Assembly (NCBI RefSeq): GCF_014133895.1
Contig: NC_050731.1
Span: forward strand, 558,001-622,000
Direction: 5' to 3'
Length of the DNA stretch: 64,000 nucleotides
Source of the DNA: Torulaspora globosa
Taxonomy: Eukaryota > Ascomycota > Saccharomycetes > Saccharomycetales > Saccharomycetaceae
Shown: in pieces, positions 8,903-18,587 of the stretch
How positions within the stretch are numbered: position 1 is the first letter of the stretch
How the letters are laid out: every line of letters begins with the position of its first letter
Program-made: the position numbers and the translations under genes
The notes under the pieces: model-generated
Database searches by the model: none
What the model saw: the letters and a program-made list of their open reading frames with translations, nothing else
Told to the model about the DNA's origin: nothing

Positions 8903-11900
8903 CTAGCCGCAGAGGGATCTCATTGAGAACTCAATGTTGATCAGGTCTCGCCATATATCGAATTGCGCTCTCTTGCCGACTTTCTGTGAAATTTGCTTCC
9001 TTCTCTCTATGGAGAGAACCTTGAATTTCTCAATGACATTGAAGTCTAGCATTGGTCTCATAACATGCGCTGTTTTGTAGTGTCCATTCGCCAGCCTTTC
9101 CATCTTGGGATTGAGACCCGCCAGCTGTGTCTCTTTCTCAGAGATGTGTTGCTGAAGGACGTACAGCCTTCGGTAGGCATCTTCTTTCAAGGGAAGAATC
9201 TTGAACAGTGAACCATCCATTTGGCCACCGAGCGCCTGGAACGTGCGAATCTGTGATTCTGCAGGCGCAAATTCTTCGTTCTTGGGAAGCAGTGCCATGC
9301 AGGTGTTCGTAGAATGCAGGTTGAAACTGGTACAGTGTATCAATCGCTGACCAGATAAGGAGTTGGGTTCGTCGGGCGCATATTTGAAAACATGCAAGAT
9401 GTTGTCAGTGTCGGTGATGGCGAAGAAAATATCGCCTCCATTTACCAGAAATTCGAGCGATATTGTCTCCATCTTCAGAATGCTTCTTCCTAGTGGAATC
9501 ATTCTGTAGGGCTCAGCGTCAAATCCTATGAATTGGAAGCCCTGCATCGCATCTCCAATGATCAGGAAGTTTCCAAAACTTTTTGCGTCTGTCACCAGTA
9601 CAGGAATGTCAAGGAACGCGACCGGCACGACGGAGTTGTCCTCCTGAACGTCTCTCACAATGACTTTCTGACTTTGATTGATCAAAAATCTTCCGCTGAT
9701 GTCGCAGATCGTGCTAACAGTCCCTCGTACCTCTTCCTGGAAAACCTCGCTCAGTTTGAAATTGGTATCTGGTTTTCCCGGCTCCGGAACCACTTCTGTT
9801 ACGTCGAACACAATAAAGGATCCCGAAGGCGGCAAATCTTCAGTTCCGATCACAGCAATTCCAGCGATTATCAGCTCTTTCTTTCTTCTAGTCCTAGAGT
9901 CGAGTTGAATCATCATAGAGCGCACATCATTGATGAGCGTATTGGCAGGGAAGTCCTTTCTGTCGATGATGTTCCACGTCTTCGGGTTGATTAGCAAAAT
10001 ACCACTTTGAAAGCTCTTGGCATGCGGCACGCCTTCTTCATAGCCCACTAGCTTGTCACCATCCTCTCCGAGCGCTTCATAGTCAATATTTCTCGCATAG
10101 GATACAATAAACATCTGCGACTTTTCGTGGTAGGTCACTTTAGTGAGTGTCATGAAGTCTTCTAGAGCATCACTTACATCAATACGTCGTATAGGTAAGT
10201 TGTTACCATAATAAATTTCGCGACAATCAAGCGTATATACCCTGGCATTCTTGATATCGTCAACACACATGACAGAGCTTTTGCCCCATCTCGTTAGCGA
10301 AACCAGTGGTATATTGCCGAATCTGAATAATCTAGGCGACGAATCATCCTCTTTGATAATGATATATGGTACACTGCCCGATATCAAAATCACTGAATAT
10401 CCATTGAACTCTGGGATAAAGTACATTATTCTCTCAATGTCACTCACACCCTTCGCATATGCGTTGTCGGGTGCACCAGTGATTATGATATCACTAGAAG
10501 TGGTGTTCCTGTAAAATCGATTACTCGAGGAAGATCTCTTATATTGGTACACCTCACCGCCAAACGTCAAAATAGTCAGATACTCCTCTTTGTTGCCATG
10601 TCCCAACTTGTTTAGCATGACCTGCTTAATAAATGGATCCGGTATTATTTCGTCTGGCAACTGATAAGTTGATATGTAGAGGCTTTCTTTCAACTTATCT
10701 ATGCCATTTAGTTGGAATACACGATCGTTGTGCATCTTGGGGAAAAAGATTATCTGATTATCCGCAGTCGCAAACGTGAATAGTAGCTGCTCCTCTTCTG
10801 GATCGTTTAAATCGTTGAAGAATTCGTTGCAAATGTTGGACTTCGATATAACACCTGAAGTGATCACCATCTCCTTCAAAACACCAGGCAGATCAACCCT
10901 CAGCAGCTTCTTCTTGTGTTTCGGCTCCAGCTCGTATATCTTTATATCACCTCGAGAAACTGTGACTAATATATACGGATCCATGACGGAGACGTGGACT
11001 ACCTCATAATCAAATTTGATCGTTGTCAGTCGACGAAAATTAGTGTCATATAAGATAAGATTGTTAGTCGTCACCTGCACAATCCGCTTTCCACCACCAA
11101 AAATTGACATGTACACCGTTGTCGCATCTCTCCGAAATCTTCCTTCTTTATGCAATGCAAAGTTATCGTCGATTCTATAAATGTCACTCTTCGACTTATT
11201 GGAATCCGTTGTCACAAGGAATTTATCCTTGTTTTTAATCTTAAGATTCCACATTTGAGTAATACTGATAAACTTCAATGCCAGTTCCACTAAAGGTCGA
11301 ACGCTTCCTTGTATCTCTGTGATATGGGAGCCGCTGCCATTGCCTGAAGTCGCGACGATCGAAAACTCATTCCTGTTTGGATTTGAGAGGCCCCTGACGT
11401 ATTTCTCTACTGAGCACACCTTTCCGATAGCAAGGGATGTAATAGGCCCAACGTTTCTGAGGCTAGATAGAAGTTCAATATCGAAAGGATTCACAGTTTC
11501 AACGATCAAGTCATTATCGTTGTTCGCTTTTCCACCTTCTGACCCTCCATCAGAGTATAAGTAATCCTCATCTTCATCTTGATAATATAGGTCCTCAACA
11601 GCCTCCGACAGTTGTTTGTGATGATCTCTTGTTTCAACAGCAGACTTAACGCTGTTCAACCTAACCACAAGCGCGTCACCGGATTTGAAACCGATAAATA
11701 GATCCTGGTCTTCATTAGAGGCTTTCCTATTCAGGCGCGAGATGCAACTGCAACCAGTGTTCCGTTTAAACGTATCGTTGACAATAGGAAGTGCAATTAT
11801 GTCAAATTTTACCAAAAGTCGGCCTTCGGATTCGAGCTGAACGTAGTAAAAATTAGACTCCGTATCCATAAGTAAGAGTGTTTCGTCATTTTGTCTCGGG

Positions 11901-12898
11901 TTCGTTGGTGGAGACCAGTAATGAACAATGGGCTCGTTAAGCAATATTTGCTGTTTAGAAGCATCTATGATCCTGCCTTGTCGATTGATCTTGTCAGTAA
12001 ATGTGTTAAGCAAAATTATCGACTGCAGAGAGCCGCTATTATCCACAAACGCCAGCTCATTGGTTCCCACTATGACACAGCCGTTAGAGACGGGCAACAA
12101 ACTGTGGAAGTCCCAAGCCAGTTCGGAGACTTTACCAATGGTGGTAGTAGACATCCGGGTCACTTTCTCATCAGCAGATATATCCAAAGTGAAAACGGTA
12201 TATGACATCGGCAGCGGATTAAGCTGCCGGTTACCAGCCCACGCCAACTTCGTCTCGTGCAATATAGCGATTGTAGGCTTACTAAAACCGTGTAGGAAGT
12301 TTACATCAACCACGTTGCGAATATCTTTGCCCAGCTCTTGAGCTGAAAAAATCTTGCTTGGAAAGGAAACCTTGTCGGTGTCCGTTTTGACTCGTTTGTT
12401 AACGCGCCCATTTCCGGCGTCAGTCTCGTGTTCCTCATCATCATCCTCTAAGTTGATACCTCTCAAGGGCAATAGGGCCATTGCATCGTTGTTAAACAAC
12501 AGAACACATCGCTTGCCTTGATCAACTCTCAGTTTCGACTCTTTCGCTAAATCCAGAATGGAGACGTCCCTAAATTTGTCCTCATAATAATGCAGACTGG
12601 AGGTTTCAATGCTATTCGATAGAACGTCGAACTTCACCACTGATATCTTTGCGATTGATGTGCATAAAAGCAGACAATCCAGAGATGAATTTGCTTGAGG
12701 AATCAAAGTTAAATCTGCTATTTTCCCATGAAGCTTAAACTCATTAGTCCAATTCAGTTTGCCATCTTCTCTCACACTGTAAACCGTCAAGATATTTGTT
12801 CTCACAGTCAATAACTCCTGATAATCCGATGTCGTGAAATGACCTACTATCGAATGAGAAACCACTGTTGGATCAAGAACGTCATCGTAAACATTCAT
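8903..12898 (-). CDS. CFT1: Cleavage and polyadenylation factor subunit Cft1 (CPSF160)
   Basis: The 1331-residue RNA-binding scaffold of the cleavage and polyadenylation factor, acting in the nucleus on pre-mRNA 3' ends. It is a beta-propeller protein of the MMS1/CPSF-A superfamily: N-terminal propellers start with MNVYDDVLDPTVVSHSIVGH and the CPSF-A domain occupies roughly the last 400 residues, ending with SIERRKQISQKVGKRAQFD. An acidic loop (residues about 440-465, DEDEDYLYSDGG) is also a family feature. The frame opens on TTG, and the ATG at 12898 matches the conserved family start. Length is close to the 1357 residues of S. cerevisiae. Confidence 0.97.
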   Translation of the reverse strand: MNVYDDVLDPTVVSHSIVGHFTTSDYQELLTVRTNILTVYSVREDGKLNWTNEFKLHGKIADLTLIPQANSSLDCLLLCTSIAKISVVKFDVLSNSIETSSLHYYEDKFRDVSILDLAKESKLRVDQGKRCVLLFNNDAMALLPLRGINLEDDDEEHETDAGNGRVNKRVKTDTDKVSFPSKIFSAQELGKDIRNVVDVNFLHGFSKPTIAILHETKLAWAGNRQLNPLPMSYTVFTLDISADEKVTRMSTTTIGKVSELAWDFHSLLPVSNGCVIVGTNELAFVDNSGSLQSIILLNTFTDKINRQGRIIDASKQQILLNEPIVHYWSPPTNPRQNDETLLLMDTESNFYYVQLESEGRLLVKFDIIALPIVNDTFKRNTGCSCISRLNRKASNEDQDLFIGFKSGDALVVRLNSVKSAVETRDHHKQLSEAVEDLYYQDEDEDYLYSDGGSEGGKANNDNDLIVETVNPFDIELLSSLRNVGPITSLAIGKVCSVEKYVRGLSNPNRNEFSIVATSGNGSGSHITEIQGSVRPLVELALKFISITQMWNLKIKNKDKFLVTTDSNKSKSDIYRIDDNFALHKEGRFRRDATTVYMSIFGGGKRIVQVTTNNLILYDTNFRRLTTIKFDYEVVHVSVMDPYILVTVSRGDIKIYELEPKHKKKLLRVDLPGVLKEMVITSGVISKSNICNEFFNDLNDPEEEQLLFTFATADNQIIFFPKMHNDRVFQLNGIDKLKESLYISTYQLPDEIIPDPFIKQVMLNKLGHGNKEEYLTILTFGGEVYQYKRSSSSNRFYRNTTSSDIIITGAPDNAYAKGVSDIERIMYFIPEFNGYSVILISGSVPYIIIKEDDSSPRLFRFGNIPLVSLTRWGKSSVMCVDDIKNARVYTLDCREIYYGNNLPIRRIDVSDALEDFMTLTKVTYHEKSQMFIVSYARNIDYEALGEDGDKLVGYEEGVPHAKSFQSGILLINPKTWNIIDRKDFPANTLINDVRSMMIQLDSRTRRKKELIIAGIAVIGTEDLPPSGSFIVFDVTEVVPEPGKPDTNFKLSEVFQEEVRGTVSTICDISGRFLINQSQKVIVRDVQEDNSVVPVAFLDIPVLVTDAKSFGNFLIIGDAMQGFQFIGFDAEPYRMIPLGRSILKMETISLEFLVNGGDIFFAITDTDNILHVFKYAPDEPNSLSGQRLIHCTSFNLHSTNTCMALLPKNEEFAPAESQIRTFQALGGQMDGSLFKILPLKEDAYRRLYVLQQHISEKETQLAGLNPKMERLANGHYKTAHVMRPMLDFNVIEKFKVLSIERRKQISQKVGKRAQFDIWRDLINIEFSMRSLCG

Positions 12899-13319
12899 GG
12901 CGGTTTCTAGTACCACAACCAACCAACGCTCTGCAAATGCTTGGCCTCCGCCACCGTTTGGCTATGGTTGGATCAACATCAAAGCATCAGTCTTGTCTTG
13001 TTGCCCTTGTTGATAGTATTTCATCTCATTTTCAACGATAGATCTTATAGAACCATCCTTCATCGGTCGTTGCATTCTTAAAGACAGATTAGACGGCAGT
13101 CTCATTCATCAAGGCATATTGTATTCATCGACAACTGCAAATTCTGCTAGAGGGCTCTATTGTAGCGCCGAAGTTGACTTAAAGCCAAAATGGTGATAAT
13201 CACACCCATGCACCACATATTATGCCGCATTAGGATACTTTAAGTGAAAAATTAGGCCCTCAGGGCGATGACTACTAGAACTAATCATTTGATTAGCTTG
13301 CCAAGGGCTTAGGGTGGCT
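12899..13319. other. Divergent promoter region CFT1-PRO1, 421 bp
   Basis: Shared upstream region of two divergently transcribed genes. I looked for Gcn4-type TGACTC sites because PRO1 is an amino-acid gene and saw none. No RNA gene is apparent. Confidence 0.5.
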
Positions 13320-14582
13320 ATGAGCAAGACCTATACAATTGTCATCAAGCTGGGCTCATCGTCCCTGGTGGACGAAGAAACCCGGGAGCCCAAGCTGTCG
13401 ATCATGTCGCTCATAGTAGAGACTGTGGTTATGCTGAAGCGTGCTGGTCATAAGGTGATTATCGTCTCAAGCGGTGGTATCGCTGTCGGTTTGAAGACAA
13501 TGAACTTGACCAAGAGACCAAAGCGACTAGCGGAAGTGCAGGCAATTGCTGCCGTGGGACAAGGTAGGCTAATTGGCCGCTGGGATGGTCTTTTCGCTGA
13601 GTTTGACCAGCGAATTGCGCAGATCTTGATCACTAGAAATGACATCGCAGATTGGTCGCAATACAAGAATGCTCAGAACACTATGAATGAACTGCTCAGA
13701 ATGGGTGTTGTGCCAATTGTGAATGAGAATGATACCTTATCGGTCAGCGAGATCAAGTTTGGCGATAACGATACCTTATCTGCGGTTACCGCGGCTCTCA
13801 TCGGTGCCGATTACCTCTTTTTACTGACGGACGTTGATTGTCTTTACACGGATAATCCAAGGACCAATCCTCAGGCCACGAGTATCTTGGTCGTGCCAGA
13901 CCTATCCAAAGGATTGCCTGGGGTGAACACCTCGAGCGGGTCCGGATCAGAGGTCGGTACCGGTGGAATGCAAACAAAACTTATAGCGGCTGATCTTGCG
14001 ACAAATGCGGGTGTCCATACAGTTATTATGAAGAGCCATGCACCGGCGAACATAATCAAAGTGGTTGATTACATACAGTCGCTTGACATCGACGGCGACA
14101 AGCCAGTGTACACTGACGACCTGGAATCACTACAAAAAGAGGAGCTCAAGAAATTACAGGAACTGCATGTGCCCCTACACACAAAATTTATCGCCAACGA
14201 CAATCAACGTCATTTGAACAACCGGGAATTCTGGATGCTTCATGGTCTAATAACCAATGGTGCAATAATTATTGATGAAGGCGCGTACGCAGCTTTAACG
14301 CGTAAGGACAAAGCTGGTCTTCTGCCAGCAGGAGTCATTGACGTCGAAGGTTCCTTCCACGAGTTAGAGTGTGTTGACTTAAAGACCGGAAAACGATTGC
14401 CTAATGGCGAGTTGGATGCTAGCGTACCTTTGGTCACCGTTGGCAGAGCCAGGTCGAACTACACAAGTGCGGAAGTGAAGAGAATCAGGGGCTTGCAAAG
14501 TGATCAAATTGAGGAGATTGTCGGCTATGCAGGCAGCGAATACGTTGCGCATAGACAAAACTTGGCATTTCCACCTCATTAA
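13320..14582 (+). CDS. PRO1: Gamma-glutamyl kinase (proline biosynthesis, first step)
   Basis: A 420-residue glutamate 5-kinase, ATP-dependent, cytosolic. The amino-acid-kinase domain begins with [18 protein letters not shown] and contains [30 protein letters not shown] and [17 protein letters not shown], all signature blocks. The C-terminal part (about residues 290-400) is a PUA domain, starting near [16 protein letters not shown]. The frame opens at a GTG at 13314, but the first ATG is at 13320 and was chosen. It is convergent with PIH1. In S. cerevisiae PRO1 (YDR300C) has a duplicate, YHR033W, next to PIH1 (YHR034C), so this locus joins both sister neighbourhoods. Confidence 0.97.
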   Translation: MSKTYTIVIKLGSSSLVDEETREPKLSIMSLIVETVVMLKRAGHKVIIVSSGGIAVGLKTMNLTKRPKRLAEVQAIAAVGQGRLIGRWDGLFAEFDQRIAQILITRNDIADWSQYKNAQNTMNELLRMGVVPIVNENDTLSVSEIKFGDNDTLSAVTAALIGADYLFLLTDVDCLYTDNPRTNPQATSILVVPDLSKGLPGVNTSSGSGSEVGTGGMQTKLIAADLATNAGVHTVIMKSHAPANIIKVVDYIQSLDIDGDKPVYTDDLESLQKEELKKLQELHVPLHTKFIANDNQRHLNNREFWMLHGLITNGAIIIDEGAYAALTRKDKAGLLPAGVIDVEGSFHELECVDLKTGKRLPNGELDASVPLVTVGRARSNYTSAEVKRIRGLQSDQIEEIVGYAGSEYVAHRQNLAFPPH

Positions 14583-14617
14583 AGAATTTTTATAGACGCA
14601 TTTGCAGAAGAATGACA

Positions 14618-15637
14618 TTAAATAAACACAGTTAATTTTCTGTCCGCTTTGGTAAAGAGGGCCTCCAAGTGGGCAGCATCTGCTTCAGTAAAAATATGTG
14701 GAAGAGGAATTTGCAACTTTTTTTCCTTATAGACAGTCAAGTTAACGTTGCTAACCTCCAAAGCATTTTGTTGAGAGTTGTATCGGAGTCTTAAATCGGA
14801 AGCAGAATGAACCTGAGACTCGATTTCGATCCTCAGCCTGTATTTATCCGCTTTCTTAGTTTTCCTCATTCGTACCTCAAACTGCGGCTCCGGCAGTTCT
14901 TTCGGTATGGCAGGTTTATCATTTTTCAAACTGTCGATGCTCAAATTATCGATTTCTTCAATTAATGGCTTGCTGGATCTTCCCGCCGGCATTAAGGGAG
15001 GAAGCTCCTCATCGGTTATCCCGGAAAGGCCCTCAGGTTCTTCGAGCAAGTTTCGTCTCAGCTCTAGAATTCTAGACGGGCTGCTGTCATCTTTTTCGGC
15101 CATCTTGGCTATTTCTTTACGATAGTCTGAAGTTAATTCATTGGCACGAACTTCCAAGTGTGGTATGAAGTCACCTTTTTTCTTCATCTTAGGGAATGCG
15201 ATGTGATCTCTGCAGATTCCCACGACATCTGAGATCTCGCATGCTTCTAAACACCACTCTACCAATATCTCTCTCAATTGCAAGTCTTCGTTAATCCAGC
15301 TCATGCATACAGAATTAATACAGCAGTCCCACACGTAGCATAAGGCACCTTTTTTATCCTTATCCTCTCGAACTGGAGAAGTAATAATCGGTATTTCCCA
15401 TTGATTGTTCATGACTAAAGGATAGACCACAATGGCATCAAAATCAATCTCAGGTTTGGGTACTTTCTCATGGTGACAAATATTGATGAACACTTTAGAG
15501 CCATTTTGAAGCTTTAATAGGTGATTCGGCCTGCCTTCTGTAGTGATAAGTCTTGACTTGACAACAAAGCCTGGCGTCGGTTCTAATGTAATCACGGAAG
15601 TAGCCTTCTCATCCACTGGTCGTAACATGAAATCCAT
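14618..15637 (-). CDS. PIH1: R2TP complex subunit Pih1
   Basis: A 339-residue subunit of the R2TP chaperone complex (Rvb1-Rvb2-Tah1-Pih1), which works with Hsp90 in box C/D snoRNP and PIKK assembly. The N-terminal PIH domain covers about residues 1-170, and a C-terminal CS-like beta domain (about 260-339) follows an acidic, Ser-rich linker with EEIDNLSIDS. The start ATG at 15637 gives MDFMLRPVDEK; the open frame extends upstream to a TTG. A second in-frame ATG lies at 15628. A perfect TCACGTGA palindrome sits 99 bp upstream of the start. Confidence 0.92.
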   Translation of the reverse strand: MDFMLRPVDEKATSVITLEPTPGFVVKSRLITTEGRPNHLLKLQNGSKVFINICHHEKVPKPEIDFDAIVVYPLVMNNQWEIPIITSPVREDKDKKGALCYVWDCCINSVCMSWINEDLQLREILVEWCLEACEISDVVGICRDHIAFPKMKKKGDFIPHLEVRANELTSDYRKEIAKMAEKDDSSPSRILELRRNLLEEPEGLSGITDEELPPLMPAGRSSKPLIEEIDNLSIDSLKNDKPAIPKELPEPQFEVRMRKTKKADKYRLRIEIESQVHSASDLRLRYNSQQNALEVSNVNLTVYKEKKLQIPLPHIFTEADAAHLEALFTKADRKLTVFI

Positions 15638-15735
15638 GGGTGAGCCAATTCTCAACTTTTGGTCTAACCTACTCTAACATACTTCATGTCTAATCATTAC
15701 TAGATGACCATACTATGCTTCAAATACGGACAGAA

Positions 15736-15743
15736 TCACGTGA
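15736..15743. promoter_or_regulatory. TCACGTGA (Cbf1-type E-box) upstream of PIH1
   Basis: A perfect 8-bp palindrome TCACGTGA lies in the short spacer between PIH1 (start) and BFR2 (stop). It matches the binding site of the bHLH factor Cbf1. Because BFR2 ends at this spacer, it most likely serves PIH1. Binding is inferred, not shown. Confidence 0.55.
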
Positions 15744-15795
15744 AGTATGGCATAGCTTACAATAGATGCTTATTTAATCGACCTATGAAGAGTTT

Positions 15796-17334
15796 TCAAC
15801 CAAAAATTTGAATGTCATCCTTCTTGATAAGCTCCTGTTCAGCCTTGTCTCCATCTTCCTCCAACGCTGTCTCTTCATGCTCCGCGAAATCGATTCTTTG
15901 ACCAAGAAAACCAGCGAAAAACTCGTCGATCTGTTCGTCCGACCATTTGTAGCCAGATTCCCTAGGAGCTTCGTAGTTGGCAATCGGTTCTTGGATTGAA
16001 TAGTTAAGCTTCCTACCCTTGGATGCCTTGGTATCGACATTCTTCTTGAGCTTAGTCGAGCGTGAGGTTATGGCTATGTTGGCACTCGTCCCGTTCGCGG
16101 TTCTAGCATCTGAGATCTTCTTGTCGACAAGATCATTCAATAGAACTCGGTAAAAATCTTCATCGTCGAAAATGTAGGGATTCTCGGCTGTATCGAAGGC
16201 ATTGTTATCTTTCTTCCTGGGATCGTAGTTGCGGGGAATATCTAAATCTGCATCTTCAGCATCATCGTCCTGCGTCTCTTTTGCAGCTATCTGATCCAGC
16301 TTCCCATTGTTAAGATCATCGTGAAATCGGAACGGAGTGATGCCTCTTCTGCTCAGACAGGTCCGCTTTAGTAATCTTTCAGTGTCTGCCAATTGATTCC
16401 GCACCTGAACGTCTGCCGGTTGGTTGATAGCTTTGAACTTTGAAGAGGTTAGAGCATGGCTTCCTGAGGCAGAGGCGACTTTCGTCGACCACTTGTTGAG
16501 CACAGCAGACCTATAGACGCTCAATTCGTCGTCCAATCTGTCGGTTTCCTTTGTCAAATCACTTATAGACCGTTTCTGTGGCCTTTCCGCTTTCTCGGAT
16601 TCCTGGGAGATATGATCCTTGATGTGGAACTCATTTCTGAAATCGATCATTTGATTGAGCACTTTTGTCAACAGCTTCTGAGATTCTTTGACCAAACTAT
16701 CGGTCTTGTCGCTCTTCAAGTATTTCCAGGATTCTGTGGTCACCGGTAGGCTGTTAGCAGAATTTAACGCTTTCTGCAATTTGATTCGCACGTCAATGAT
16801 ATTCTCGAACAGTCTATTTTGTTCCAAAATGCACAGGCCCTTGGCGGCATCCTTTCGGGTTGTTTCAGAGAGTTTTTTTACCGCGTTACTAGTCTCTTGT
16901 TGTATCAGTTTGGCTAACCGCTCCCTTTTGTACTGGGCATCTTCGGCCTCACTAACCTCTTCGGCCTCACTTTCACTTTCCTCACTTATCAGTTCGTCCT
17001 CGGAATCTGTTCTCAGCGAAACTGCATCACTTTCACTCTCACCTTCAACCTCGTTTTCACTGTCTTCTCCAAAGACTTCCTCTCGAGAACCCACCGCTCC
17101 TTGGTACTTATCGTCGTCCAACTCAATCCTGTCATCTCTCAATCTAGATTTCCCTACTGCCGCATAGTGAGCCTTTTCCTCACTGTTCGCTTCAGTGGTC
17201 TCATACACTTCATCATCACTAGAACCAACTTCCCTATGCTCGAAGACTCCAGCGTCACCGTCTTCAATGTCGTAATCCTTGTTCGCTGGCCTATTAGCCA
17301 GCTCAGAGATCTCATCGGCCACAAATCTACCCAT
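15796..17334 (-). CDS. BFR2: Ribosome-biogenesis protein Bfr2 (AATF/Che-1 family)
   Basis: A 512-residue essential nucleolar component of the 90S pre-ribosome needed for 18S rRNA maturation. The N-terminal quarter is very acidic (Ser/Asp/Glu runs at about residues 35-145). The AATF leucine-zipper-like region contains KLIQQETSNAV and ALNSANSLPVTTESW; the C-terminal TRAUB domain contains NPYIFDDEDFYRVLLNDLVD, ASKGRKLNYSIQEPIANYEAP and SDEQIDEFFAGFLGQR. It ends in KDDIQIFG as in yeast. It starts at the first ATG. A PAC plus RRPE promoter module upstream matches its role in ribosome synthesis. Confidence 0.97.
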   Translation of the reverse strand: MGRFVADEISELANRPANKDYDIEDGDAGVFEHREVGSSDDEVYETTEANSEEKAHYAAVGKSRLRDDRIELDDDKYQGAVGSREEVFGEDSENEVEGESESDAVSLRTDSEDELISEESESEAEEVSEAEDAQYKRERLAKLIQQETSNAVKKLSETTRKDAAKGLCILEQNRLFENIIDVRIKLQKALNSANSLPVTTESWKYLKSDKTDSLVKESQKLLTKVLNQMIDFRNEFHIKDHISQESEKAERPQKRSISDLTKETDRLDDELSVYRSAVLNKWSTKVASASGSHALTSSKFKAINQPADVQVRNQLADTERLLKRTCLSRRGITPFRFHDDLNNGKLDQIAAKETQDDDAEDADLDIPRNYDPRKKDNNAFDTAENPYIFDDEDFYRVLLNDLVDKKISDARTANGTSANIAITSRSTKLKKNVDTKASKGRKLNYSIQEPIANYEAPRESGYKWSDEQIDEFFAGFLGQRIDFAEHEETALEEDGDKAEQELIKKDDIQIFG

Positions 17335-17442
17335 GATATAGTCTATCGTAGGCGTCTCAACGATTCAAGAGTACGGCGAGACTATATCCACCGATGTCAG
17401 TAGCTATTCTTTACATACCCAGCTAACGCTCAGCAGTAGCAT

Positions 17443-17464
17443 CTCATCGCATTAAAATTTTTCA
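17443..17464 (-). promoter_or_regulatory. PAC and RRPE elements of BFR2
   Basis: The top strand reads CTCATCGC at 17443-17450, followed by AAAATTTTTCA at 17454-17464. On the BFR2 strand this is an RRPE (TGAAAAATTTT) followed by a PAC box (GCGATGAG), about 110-130 bp before the ATG. These are the paired elements of yeast ribosome-biogenesis genes (bound by Stb3 and Dot6/Tod6). Confidence 0.8.
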
Positions 17465-17671
17465 GAGCTTCAATTTTCAACAAATTTCCCTTTCGGGCAA
17501 GGCGTCCTAATATGGAAATTAAGCGAATTACCCTATTAGGCATATTTTGACAGCGAGGGCAGAACATGGCCAAATTCTACCACAAAACAGAGCACGATTT
17601 TGCGAGTTCAGCAATGTTCTTCAGTATGGATATCCAGCCTCTTAGACCTCGAAGTGAGGTGCTGAATAAAA

Positions 17672-17678
17672 CACGTGA
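17672..17678. promoter_or_regulatory. CACGTGA (Cbf1-type) site upstream of ATP5
   Basis: CACGTGA lies about 190 bp before the ATP5 start. In pre-duplication yeasts Cbf1 sites are known near respiratory genes, which would suit an ATP synthase gene. The match is short and so only suggestive. Confidence 0.45.
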
Positions 17679-17868
17679 TCCGCAGCGAATCAGATGCCAG
17701 TATTCAGACGTATAAAGTGATTCAGTTCAAACGGAACCAAGCTTTTCCTACCATACGGCCCTTTCTCGAGCTACCAAGCTAGTTTGAAGAATAGAATTGA
17801 CTGAGATTGAGGCATCTCGAGGACCCAGTTGGCTTCTGAACGTTGCCTGAGTGTCGTACGTGGTAAAA

Positions 17869-18489
17869 ATGATGTTTGGTAGAGTATTTGTGCGTTCCCT
17901 CGCTTCCAGCACGAAGGCTGTCAAACCACCGGTGCAGCTGTTTGGTCTAGACGGTACTTATGCTACTGCTTTGTTTACTGCCGCTTCCAAGAACTCATCT
18001 ATTGAAGCTGTTTCCAAATCTTTGAACAGCTTATCGCAAACTATCGAAAAGGACCCTAAATTGAAAGATATCTTGGCTAATCCAGCTCTTTCTTCTCAAG
18101 ATAGAAACGTGGTGGTTAAGACATTATCAGAACAGCCAAATGTGGATTCTACTGTCGTGAACCTTCTAAAGGTGTTGGCTGAAAACAATAGATTGGACAT
18201 CTTCACAAAAGTCAACTCTCAATTCACCACTTTGACCGACGCTTACAATGGATTGGTCAAGGGAACCGTCATCACCGCACAGCCATTGGACTCCAAGTCT
18301 TTTAAGAGGATTGAAAGGGCTCTTGCTCAGTCTAATTTGGTTGGCCAGGGAAAGACTTTAAAGTTGGAGAATTCCGTGAAACCAGAGATCCAAGGTGGGT
18401 TGATTGTGGAGATTGCCGACAAAACCGTCGATCTAAGCATTGCTTCCAAGATCCAAAAGTTGAACAAGGTGCTTGATGAATCTATCTAA
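17869..18489 (+). CDS. ATP5: Mitochondrial F1Fo ATP synthase subunit 5 (OSCP)
   Basis: A 206-residue oligomycin-sensitivity-conferring protein linking the F1 head to the peripheral stalk on the matrix side of the inner membrane. The N-terminus ([16 protein letters not shown]) is a mitochondrial presequence; the mature part starts at [17 protein letters not shown]. The C-terminal signature [20 protein letters not shown] is intact. The frame opens on a GTG; two adjacent ATGs at 17869 and 17872 are possible starts, and the first was taken. Codon use favours common yeast codons (TTG, TCC, GCT), suggesting high expression. Confidence 0.97.
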   Translation: MMFGRVFVRSLASSTKAVKPPVQLFGLDGTYATALFTAASKNSSIEAVSKSLNSLSQTIEKDPKLKDILANPALSSQDRNVVVKTLSEQPNVDSTVVNLLKVLAENNRLDIFTKVNSQFTTLTDAYNGLVKGTVITAQPLDSKSFKRIERALAQSNLVGQGKTLKLENSVKPEIQGGLIVEIADKTVDLSIASKIQKLNKVLDESI

Positions 18490-18587
18490 TGTGACTGGGA
18501 AGCGGACACGATTGTAACGTCAATCAAAAACCATTTTTATATTCACCTATATAACGACATGTAAAGAACACATAAATGCTAAGCGGA

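Larger units (their letters stand above)
17335..17868. other. Divergent promoter region BFR2-ATP5, 534 bp
   Basis: Shared upstream region for BFR2 (left) and ATP5 (right). It holds the PAC/RRPE module near BFR2 and a CACGTGA site nearer ATP5, with a GTATAAAG TATA-like sequence around 17711. No RNA gene or conserved frame seen. Confidence 0.6.

Noticed and set aside
9533..9994. A 153-codon frame antisense to CFT1
   Set aside because: Shadow of the conserved CFT1 frame; does not begin with ATG and shows no recognisable domain.
13314..13319. GTG start giving two extra PRO1 residues
   Set aside because: Non-ATG starts are not expected in yeast nuclear genes; the ATG at 13320 fits.
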